A stretch of DNA of 25,881 nucleotides from Gammaproteobacteria bacterium RIFCSPHIGHO2_12_FULL_38_11 (GTDB lineage Bacteria; Pseudomonadota; Gammaproteobacteria; Coxiellales; Coxiellaceae), in NCBI GenBank assembly GCA_001801515.1, contig MGXX01000029.1, positions 35,403 through 61,283 on the forward strand, given 5' to 3'. A program made the translations under genes and the position numbers. The notes below the pieces were generated by a model. The model saw nothing but the letters and a program-made list of their open reading frames with translations, searched no databases and was not told the DNA's origin. The number at the start of each line of letters is the position of its first letter. Within the stretch, counting starts at the first letter, position 1. Positions 15,527 to 21,911 of the stretch are shown here, piece after piece.

Positions 15527-15612
15527 TGGAAGCGGAAGCGCCAGCGGCCGCGTGACTTGAATAAACAGTATTGATTGTTCAAGTCACGCGGCCGCTGGCG
15601 CTTCCGCTTCCA
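15527..15612. repeat. Perfect 35-bp GC-rich inverted repeat with 16-nt loop
   Basis: The arm 15527-15561 is the exact reverse complement of 15578-15612; the loop is 15562-15577. The arms include GCGCCAGCGGCCGCGTGAC and are far more GC-rich than the surrounding DNA. Beyond the arms, GAG/CTC pairs continue with a 4-nt bulge. As RNA it is a very stable hairpin, and as DNA it could form a cruciform. There is no U-tract, so it is not a standard terminator. Possibly a mobile or dispersed palindrome, or an assembly foldback. Confidence 0.85.
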
Positions 15613-15711
15613 CTCATATCTCCGATACTTTTTGTAAAGTTGAAAATATCATTAATTCATTGCGAGAAAATATTATGCGAAATCAATCATCATTACTGGA
15701 AAATAACAAAA

Positions 15712-16048
15712 ATGAAATTTTTCAAAAAAAATCTGATATGCTGTTTTTCCACGGTGCTAGTATTATTGAATTTGCACCGCTAAAATTTTAGTTGCGAAAA
15801 ATCAGTTTGCTAATACTGCATTAACAGGTTCTTCTGTTGAACACGCAGAGCCTGTGCATTCGCATTGAAGCCCATAACCACTATCGTAATAAAATGGTGC
15901 TCCGGAAAATTTAAAAGACGCTAATGGCGAATTGTGTGACTATGAAGTCATTGCTGGACCAGATGCTAATGGGCCTAATGCATATGAAGATATACAAAAA
16001 TTCTTTAAACGCCCATCTGTTCTTAACGCAATGAAGAAACGTCAATAA
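15712..16048 (+). pseudogene. Decayed gene for a secreted protein
   Basis: The frame from ATG 15712 gives a signal-peptide-like start (MKFFKKNLICCFSTVLVLLN) and stops at 15781. The adjacent frame then reads AKNQFANTALTGSSVEHAEP, is broken by several stops at about 15868-15893, and resumes as NGAPENLKDANGELCDYEVI, GPDANGPNAYEDIQKFF and KRPSVLNAMKKRQ to TAA at 16046-16048. The coding character of both parts and the ATG-linked signal peptide point to one gene hit by at least one frameshift and additional stops. No family was recognised. It lies just after the large inverted repeat. Confidence 0.55.
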
Positions 16049-16110
16049 ATTCATGAGGAAAAAAGGAAAGCATTGCAAACATAAAATATTTGCAATGCTA
16101 TTTATAATTA

Positions 16111-16734
16111 TTACATATTGAATTTATAACTTAAGCCGGTGTAACCCGTGTAAGTTGAATTTGAGCCATCTAATGCAGTAATACCCTGTAACGATAAGGC
16201 AACATTTTTCGTTAGATTATAGGCAGCACCTAAACCAACTTCAGGACGATATGTGCTTGTTGTGCCGTTATAATCACTCCTATTGAGGTAGTAAACACCT
16301 GTTGTAATCGCTGTACTAGCAGTATGAAAATACATAGCGCCTGCCTTTGCAAACAAACTGAATTTATTGTTTATTGGTAAAATACCTTTTACCAATAAAT
16401 CAATACCATAAATTTTTGTTGTTTCGGATATATTGCCCCCGGATGAATTGAAAGTGAATTTCAAATTCGGAAATTGTGTGTATCCCGTTTCAAGCGCAAT
16501 ATATTTATTAAATTGATAGCCTAAATTTCCATTCCACGCAAAACCAGTATTACTTAAACCCGGTTCTGAATCACCGACTTTGGAATAACCGAGATTACCG
16601 CTAATAAAAATTCCTTTCGCTGTGTTGTTTGAAAATGATTGATTTGAAGCAGCCATGCTATTGGTGAATACGGCAGCCATGCCAATTGTTGTCAACGCTA
16701 TTGCACCGACTAAACTTACAACTGCTTTTTTCAT
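16111..16734 (-). CDS. Outer-membrane beta-barrel protein (OmpA-like/OMP_b-brl type)
   Basis: 207 residues. Signal peptide MKKAVVSLVGAIALTTIGMA with cleavage around SMAAS. The mature part alternates polar and aromatic residues as transmembrane beta-strands: GIFISGNLGYSKV, WNGNLGYQFNKYIALETGYT, KIYGIDLLVKGILPINNKFS, LFAKAGAMYF, PEVGLGAAYNLTKNVALSLQ, and the end TGYTGLSYKFNM. This is an 8-stranded barrel pattern like OmpA or Legionella-type OMP_b-brl proteins, without a peptidoglycan-binding domain. GGGGTAATTC upstream of the ATG at 16734 provides the Shine-Dalgarno. It faces the outer membrane surface; its specific role is unknown. Confidence 0.88.
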   Translation of the reverse strand: MKKAVVSLVGAIALTTIGMAAVFTNSMAASNQSFSNNTAKGIFISGNLGYSKVGDSEPGLSNTGFAWNGNLGYQFNKYIALETGYTQFPNLKFTFNSSGGNISETTKIYGIDLLVKGILPINNKFSLFAKAGAMYFHTASTAITTGVYYLNRSDYNGTTSTYRPEVGLGAAYNLTKNVALSLQGITALDGSNSTYTGYTGLSYKFNM

Positions 16735-17003
16735 TTGAATTACCCCATTTAGTTTTAAATAACATGATAGATCACGTCGATTTGAAGTCTATAGGCATTT
16801 TATTTAGTGTCAATTCAAATACGCGTTACGATACTTTTTTGCTTTTTTAAAGGTGTTTTTATGATTTTTGTATTTTCCAATGTACGTTTCGTCTGGATAT
16901 TTTTCGTTATACATTACCTGTACAGAAAATATACTTTATTTTTCTTTAATTAAGATTACACTTCTAAGAATTCAATTTAATTTTTTAAGAGGCGCTGACA
17001 ATC

Positions 17004-17477
17004 ATGAAAAAATTATTAGTTTGTTTATCTGCAGTGACATTCATGCTTTGCGCAAGTTCTTATGCAAAAAATATTAATCAACAATCTAGTGGTAACGTAT
17101 TTTCTGTTACAGCATCATCTACTGCGAGTATTATTGACTATCCAACAAATCAGATGTTTGCTTTATTACCACTCTCTGAACAGCAGTACATTGACCTTTT
17201 TTCAATTTCTGCTACTCCAGTAACAAAACCATTTATTCCTAATGAAAAATCAGACCGAGTATTCTTGCGTATGGGTGACAACACCGGTTGGATTTTTAAT
17301 TTAAAATGCCGGAAGTTAACATTGGATGACGCCGCAGGATCTCAGGCAACAATCACATACTCTGGCAGTATCGATAAAGCTGGAGGCGGTGCTGGAATAA
17401 TTTGCGCATGCTCAGGCCCTGCTTGTTCAACACAAGAACCTGTTCCTGCAAAATTAATCTCCAAAGAAAAAATCTAG
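17004..17477 (+). CDS. Secreted hypothetical protein
   Basis: 157 residues from the ATG at 17004 with GAGGCG upstream. Signal peptide MKKLLVCLSAVTFMLCASSYA. The mature part includes VFLRMGDNTGWIFNLKCRKL and a late cluster of Cys (IICACSGPACSTQE) that could form disulfides or bind a metal. No family was recognised. It is transcribed alone rightward, and a hairpin about 60 nt after the stop may end the transcript. It belongs to the group of short exported proteins that fills 12.9-18.7 kb. Confidence 0.72.
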   Translation: MKKLLVCLSAVTFMLCASSYAKNINQQSSGNVFSVTASSTASIIDYPTNQMFALLPLSEQQYIDLFSISATPVTKPFIPNEKSDRVFLRMGDNTGWIFNLKCRKLTLDDAAGSQATITYSGSIDKAGGGAGIICACSGPACSTQEPVPAKLISKEKI

Positions 17478-17536
17478 GTTTTAGTAACAAATTAAGCAAT
17501 CACCTTACTTAAGCAATGTTTTTGACGCCCGTGACT

Positions 17537-17556
17537 ACCTCCTTGAAAAAGGGGGT
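17537..17556 (+). terminator. Possible transcription terminator hairpin
   Basis: ACCTCCTT-GAAA-AAGGGGGT: an 8-bp stem (one T-G pair) with a GAAA tetraloop, followed by TTGGTTTT. It sits 60 nt after the stop of the secreted-protein gene ending at 17477. The T-tract is weak, so this is a candidate only. Confidence 0.45.
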
Positions 17557-17665
17557 TGGTTTTGTGACGCGATAGTTTGTTGGTTATTTAAATAAATTGC
17601 AGCGTCTATGCCTGTGCTCAATCTGTCAAATAATGCCTTAATGCTTCGATATTATCACTCGAAAA

Positions 17666-18182
17666 TCAATTAGAGATAATAATCGTTTGATCCTTCGGTA
17701 AAATTTGATAAGGCGCTGACGCAACTGAACTTGCTTTCTTGCCATTTCTTGATTGAATCCACATATTCACTTTGCCGTTATTAACGACGGCTTTAATAGC
17801 ATATTGTTGTCCTGCTGCAAGCGTTGCTGTAACGGTACCGGTTGCGCCATAAGGACCAGAAGAAGAAAAGCCCTGATTAAACTGGCTAGTGATTGTAAAA
17901 TGATGCAGTTGATTTGGCGTGACTGGAATTTTATAGCTGGAATAGCCGTCGGAAAAAAACGGGTATGAAATCGATTTATTATCAAGAGAGATAACGTGAG
18001 CATTGATCCAATCTGCTGATAAAAAACTGCCTTTCCTCAAAGAATATCCCTTAACGGTTGTTCCCTGAGTAGTGGTCGTGTTAGGAGTTTTATATAGGAG
18101 TTTTATACATGTCAGGGGAAGCACAGCCTCCAAGAAAACTCACAGCAACAACCATAGATGAAAACTTGATGAATCCCTTCAT
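17666..18182 (-). pseudogene. Lipoprotein gene frameshifted by a 13-bp tandem duplication
   Basis: An ATG at 18182 with CCAGGAG upstream begins a lipoprotein signal peptide (MKGFIKFSSMVVAVSFLGGC, Cys20 in the lipobox), but the frame stops at codon 31. The other part, NTTTTQGTTVKGYSLRKGSF onward, is open in a shifted frame down to 17666. Between them the 13-nt unit TATAAAACTCCTA (minus strand) is duplicated exactly (18082-18107). Removing one copy joins the parts into a single 167-residue lipoprotein (504 nt with stop). The mature part is beta-rich (FSSSGPYGATGTVTATLAAG, then VNMWIQSRNGKKAS). No family was recognised. Either recently inactivated or phase-variable by slippage. Confidence 0.85.
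18082..18107 (-). repeat. Perfect 13-bp tandem duplication, complementary to the gene's own RBS
   Basis: TAGGAGTTTTATA occurs exactly twice on the plus strand, at 18082-18094 and 18095-18107. It shifts the lipoprotein frame by one base. On the mRNA (minus) strand each copy is UAUAAAACUCCUA. The gene's own ribosome binding region at 18182-18194 reads AGGAGUUUUUAUA on the mRNA and can pair with either copy over 12 bp with one bulged U. Confidence 0.9.
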
Positions 18183-18239
18183 ATAAAAACTCCTGGTTAA
18201 TTCAACACAAAAAACTTGTCAATCAATCTTCAACAGCCA

Positions 18240-18698
18240 TTATTTTTGACCAAGTGCGTTCATTGTTACTGTGTAATCATAAAATGAAGGTTGATGTCCT
18301 GGTGGAGGTAATGGATGTGAACTTTTAACGACAAGCGCATAACCACTGTTGCTTATGGGATTGTAAATTGTTGCGCTAAGTGCTCCTGGTAGATTTGGAA
18401 CCGTCCATACGCGTAGTGTCATCGATCCAACCTGTGTGGTCGTGTTGGGTAAAACAAATTTACACTTCAGAAATGTACTTTGAAAATGACTCGTAATGCC
18501 GCCCCACCAAGATACTGTTGGGGTGCTGGTAATGAACATAGGTGATCCGGTTCCGCCGTCCACTCCTGTACAGTCCATGTTGACACCGCCAGAAACATTG
18601 CTCGATAGTGATATCCAGTGTAAAGGGGCTGCAACCGCAGATAGAGTTGCAAAAGATAAAACTAAAGTTAAGCCTGCTGATAAAAATTTTTTCATTAC
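18240..18698 (-). CDS. Secreted hypothetical protein
   Basis: 152 residues from the ATG at 18698, preferred over the longer frame because GAGGTAG lies just upstream and a signal peptide begins there (MKKFLSAGLTLVLSFATLSA, then VAA-PLHW). The mature part is beta-rich with Ser/Thr/Gly/Pro (SSNVSGGVNMDCTGVDGGTG), two Cys (DCTG and LKCKF) likely paired in a disulfide, and a proline-rich SSHPLPPPGHQP segment. No family was recognised. It lies 57 nt upstream of the broken lipoprotein gene on the same strand, and may be part of the same transcript. Confidence 0.72.
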   Translation of the reverse strand, partial: VMKKFLSAGLTLVLSFATLSAVAAPLHWISLSSNVSGGVNMDCTGVDGGTGSPMFITSTPTVSWWGGITSHFQSTFLKCKFVLPNTTTQVGSMTLRVWTVPNLPGALSATIYNPISNSGYALVVKSSHPLPPPGHQPSFYDYTVTMNALGQK

Positions 18699-18746
18699 TA
18701 CCTCAATCTCGGGGTTGATTAAATTATACGCATAAGTCAGCGGCAA

Positions 18747-19358
18747 TTACTTCGAAAACTCCGAAGTCAAGGCCTCAATATCCGCCAAGTGAACATTTTC
18801 TCGAATCAATGCTAATTTCCATTGATTATTTTCCAATTCGAATTTCCATAATTGTTTATAATGTATTGCAAGACCAGGATGACCTTCAACAACAGACTCA
18901 TCTTCGCGATTAATTTCGAAATCCGTTTTTGAAAAATACATATATACCCACAAAACATCATCAATATCACTTTCATTTTTTTGCACACTCACCACAGAAA
19001 AAGAGTGTAATTTAACGTGTTTAATCACTTCTTTAATATTTTGATCATCCAAATTTTGCAGCGTTAATTCATAATGCGCAAACAAATGTTGCGTCATAAT
19101 ATCACTTAACAAAGCGGGTTTATCTTGTTGACATGCTGTCTGCAAGGTTTGGAAAACAGTTTTAACACGCAAATTAATATCGTGCAAATGCCAAATAGAG
19201 GATGTTTTTCCAAGTGTTTTAATTTGACGATCTGTTTTCACTGACTTGAAAAAAATAACATAGGTTGCATAAGTGGAATAAAGGAAAAGCAGCACACAAG
19301 CCAACGATATGGCACTAAAAAAAGGGGACTGAAATAACTGACTTAAAATGGATTGCAT
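18747..19358 (-). CDS. Tim44-like domain membrane protein
   Basis: 203 residues from the ATG at 19358 (CGGAGAATATGGC upstream); a frame from 19412 adds 18 residues. One transmembrane helix (about 14-35) is followed by a soluble domain: WHLHDINLRVKTVFQTLQTA, LLSDIMTQHLFAHYELTLQN, VSVQKNESDIDDVLWVYMYF and FELENNQWKLALI. The TM plus an NTF2-like domain with a W-x-F...W-x-L end matches bacterial Tim44-like proteins. These are membrane-attached with unknown role; the mitochondrial relative helps protein import. It faces the divergent membrane-protein gene at 19545. Confidence 0.7.
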   Translation of the reverse strand: MQSILSQLFQSPFFSAISLACVLLFLYSTYATYVIFFKSVKTDRQIKTLGKTSSIWHLHDINLRVKTVFQTLQTACQQDKPALLSDIMTQHLFAHYELTLQNLDDQNIKEVIKHVKLHSFSVVSVQKNESDIDDVLWVYMYFSKTDFEINREDESVVEGHPGLAIHYKQLWKFELENNQWKLALIRENVHLADIEALTSEFSK

Positions 19359-19544
19359 ATGCCATATTCTCCGAAAATTTTGCCACTGAGCACGAATCAA
19401 CCATTCTAGCAAAAATTAATTTACATATCTTCATTTTGTTTATTGAAAAATATGCCGATCCTTTCATATTTTCTTAAGGTTATTGTGTCATTATTTGATC
19501 AATTCGTTAGTACCAAACAAATCAATAGGTTAGAGGAAGAAACG

Positions 19545-20348
19545 ATGAATACAACACCGGCAATCAATGAAGACAAAAAAACAATAGTAACAAAAAAAAG
19601 ATTTCCATTCGCATTACAAATGTGGCTGTGGTTAGCGTTGTTTATCAACTTAGTCATACTTTTTAAAGATCCAAAGTTTTCAACTGGTGTTGATTCATTA
19701 ATGCTGACACAAATTGGTTTTATTTTTTGTTTAATCGCATTGCGTTATTACCAAAAATGGGGTTTTTGGGGTCTTCTAATAATCTATGTAATATCATTAC
19801 CGATTAATTACAGCGGTGGTGTAAATATTGACTATTTGTTATTGCCAATAGCGTGGATTCCAATCACTTATTTTATATTAAAAGTTTTGAAAATAGAGGA
19901 GAATAGTATTTGGAATCAATTAGGGCAGGCAAAAAATCAAAATCAGGCAAGCATCACGCACCCAAATATAACCAATAAAAAACCACTGCCGTATCAATAT
20001 AAAATAATTGTATATTTAATTATTACTTTATCGATAATACTTAATATCACGCTATTTGTTCCGATGCATGATTTTCCATCATTTTCATTTATCCAGATAA
20101 TTGGAGCGCATCCGTTACCAACTTGCATCGCGATCACACTATGGACTGCTATTTCTATCATCGGCGTAATCAGCAAAAAATCGTGGGGCATAATCAGTTT
20201 GGGTTTTATTCTGACAATAACCATGATTCTTTCTAGCATGCCAAGCGGGATAAGATTCATTTACGCGTTGATTCCTGCTATACCTTCTTTTGCAATCTAT
20301 CTTTACTGCAGAATACGAAAAGTTGATTTAATGAAAAACTTAAAGTGA
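19545..20348 (+). CDS. Hypothetical multi-pass membrane protein
   Basis: 267 residues from the ATG at 19545, chosen because GAGGAAG is 5-11 nt upstream; a frame from 19443 lacks one. The short basic N-terminus ends in TKKRFPFALQMWLWLALFIN. Four hydrophobic segments follow in the first half, then a hydrophilic linker (QAKNQNQASITHPNITNKKP), then four more in the second half. The two halves may be a repeat of a similar four-helix unit (inference). No known motif. Function unknown. Confidence 0.7.
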   Translation: MNTTPAINEDKKTIVTKKRFPFALQMWLWLALFINLVILFKDPKFSTGVDSLMLTQIGFIFCLIALRYYQKWGFWGLLIIYVISLPINYSGGVNIDYLLLPIAWIPITYFILKVLKIEENSIWNQLGQAKNQNQASITHPNITNKKPLPYQYKIIVYLIITLSIILNITLFVPMHDFPSFSFIQIIGAHPLPTCIAITLWTAISIIGVISKKSWGIISLGFILTITMILSSMPSGIRFIYALIPAIPSFAIYLYCRIRKVDLMKNLK

Positions 20349-20400
20349 GTATTAATCTATGCAAAACAGTATGAATTTAATGTTTTTACATCAGGAGAAA

Positions 20401-20438
20401 AATAGAAATGAATAGAAATGAATAGAAATGAATAGAAA
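20401..20438 (+). repeat. 10-bp tandem repeat (AATAGAAATG x3 plus partial) with an ATG in each unit
   Basis: Three exact AATAGAAATG units (20401-20430) and a partial fourth (AATAGAAA). Each unit supplies an ATG (20408, 20418, 20428). AGGAG at 20394-20398 is the only Shine-Dalgarno, so the unit number sets its distance to each ATG (9, 19 and 29 nt). The first two ATGs lead only to MNRNE-stop; the third opens the 48-codon frame. Confidence 0.9.
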
Positions 20439-20574
20439 AAATAATATTGAAAACCCTCTTGCAATTAAAGCTACTTTATCACAAACATATAAAATGCTGC
20501 ACGGAAGTAAATGGGCAATCTGGCTAACACTGTTTGCTGCAACTGGGCTGCAACTAATATTACATTTTTGGTAA
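20428..20574 (+). CDS. Short membrane peptide, probably the N-terminal stub of a larger membrane protein
   Basis: 48 residues: MNRKNNIENPLAIKATLSQT, then YKMLHGSKWAIW and one hydrophobic helix ending in HFW-stop. The opening (polar NPL-x-IKA, then G-x-KWAIW and a transmembrane helix) looks like the start of a multi-helix membrane protein, here ending after the first helix, so truncation is likely. A 17-residue leader-like frame (20359-20415) reads into the 10-bp repeats upstream. Translation of this frame needs the third ATG of the repeat, 29 nt from the Shine-Dalgarno, which is too far for normal initiation. Confidence 0.45.
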   Translation: MNRKNNIENPLAIKATLSQTYKMLHGSKWAIWLTLFAATGLQLILHFW

Positions 20575-20593
20575 CTATTCAGCCAATCCCAGT

Positions 20594-21136
20594 CTAATTT
20601 AGCAACACATTTATAAAATCTGGCATTTTTCCCTGAAATAATAGATCTAAAGCATCTGTTATTTTAAGGTCGTGTTTTTGACATGTTAAAATATAACTTC
20701 GTATTCTGCAAAACATATAAGCACCTTCCATTGAGCGAAAACAGCCTGATATTTTTTGTTGTACCTTTGTCATCCGTAAATCATTTTCACCTGCGTTGTT
20801 TGTAAATGGCACAAGCGGGTCATGCATAAATCGCAGCGTGTCTTCTTTGAAATCTCGAAGTCGCTCAAGTAAATTTCTTGATTTTGATTTTTTTATTCTG
20901 CCTTTCCTTTTTTTGCCGTTAATTATTACTGGCTCAGACAAAGGACATTCTTTTTCGCCAGCTGCAATAATGTCATCGTATTTTTTTTCATACTCAATGC
21001 AAAGCGTTTTGGTTAATGCACCGACGTTTGTATTATTAACTGCGTCATTTATTTCACACAATAATGACTGCATGCTCGCAGCCCAGATTTGTTTACCTTC
21101 AACTGCTGCATATTCTAATTCTCTAATCAGGCATGA
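20594..21136 (-). pseudogene. IS66-family transposase remnant (C-terminal part)
   Basis: The minus-strand frame SCLIRELEYAAVEGKQIWAA (from about 21136), the methionine at 21073 and the rest down to 20594 match the C-terminal half of IS66 TnpC: LIRELEY, then PFTNNAGENDLRMTKVQQKI, SGCFRS, FCRIRSYILT and DLLF. The DDE catalytic region upstream is lost; before LALSCLIREL the frame has no similarity. The usual His residues before LIREL are degraded (SC). No second IS66 gene (tnpA/tnpB) or terminal inverted repeats were found. A dead insertion-sequence fragment. Confidence 0.88.
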
Positions 21137-21253
21137 TAACGCTAATTTATTTTGAAATATTAAACAAAAAACGTGTCAAGCGCTTTTTAATTTAAATTCG
21201 CTGAACAATTACGATCTTTTTATCTTTAGCGAAAATATTTTTTTACAAAAAAA

Positions 21254-21892
21254 TCAGCTCATTTTTGTAGCGAATGGCAGATTACTATCAGTAATCAGCG
21301 GATAAACTTCCCTATTTTGCAGAAAATCATATCTTCCTGTCACACTTGCTTTCGTGTTAGCCATAACTCGACCTGGCAATGTGCAGCATTGAAGAAAATG
21401 CGGTAAACAAATGCAGAGCGCAACCAAACTGCAGTCGAAACCTTGGAAGGCTTCGGAACTGCGAGATTTTGGTACGTTAGCGTATTTTTCTAAAAACCAT
21501 TCTGATAAATCTGCGCAATTTTGAGTACACACGTTGTAAGGATTTTCTTTTTGATATTGTTGACACTCTTGTGCAATTGTATGAATATTTCCGTAAATTG
21601 AAATTGTCATATAACTGCAAAATTTGAATATATCACATTTAATTTTTGCACGTTCAATTAAACCAACACAATATTCGTAATCTCTATATTCTGGATTTGA
21701 AGCTTTTCTTTTATTAATATCTGAGTCTAGTTTCGCAGGTTTTGTAATCGGATCATCTGATGAAATTGATGTGTCAATTGGAAAATAAAATGTTTCATCA
21801 TTTATAGTTTGTTCTAAAATAAGGAGTATGTGGGAAGTCATTGCGCATGTATTTGTAAACTTTGCGATATGAACTGTTATATTACGACTCAT
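21254..21892 (-). CDS. Putative papain/NlpC-like fold protein, candidate effector
   Basis: 212 residues from the ATG at 21892, chosen over the longer frame because GAGGG lies 11-15 nt upstream. No signal peptide or transmembrane helix. Two spaced motifs suggest a circularly permuted papain-like fold (LRAT/PPPDE/NlpC type): an N-terminal VHIAKF...SHILLILE with H21, and YNVCTQNCADLSEWFL with N125-C126. In these families the His and the Cys of an N-C motif form the catalytic pair. The C-terminal 60 residues are Cys-rich (CSLVALCICLPHFLQCCTLP). The gene is 19 nt downstream of the 850-residue MBL-fold gene, so they are co-transcribed. Function not established; the fold call is by pattern only. Confidence 0.55.
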   Translation of the reverse strand: MSRNITVHIAKFTNTCAMTSHILLILEQTINDETFYFPIDTSISSDDPITKPAKLDSDINKRKASNPEYRDYEYCVGLIERAKIKCDIFKFCSYMTISIYGNIHTIAQECQQYQKENPYNVCTQNCADLSEWFLEKYANVPKSRSSEAFQGFDCSLVALCICLPHFLQCCTLPGRVMANTKASVTGRYDFLQNREVYPLITDSNLPFATKMS

Positions 21893-21911
21893 ACTCTTAA
21901 CCCTCATTATT

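Noticed and set aside
20796..21155. 119-codon plus-strand frame over the IS66 remnant
   Set aside because: Antisense shadow of a clear IS66 transposase C-terminus.
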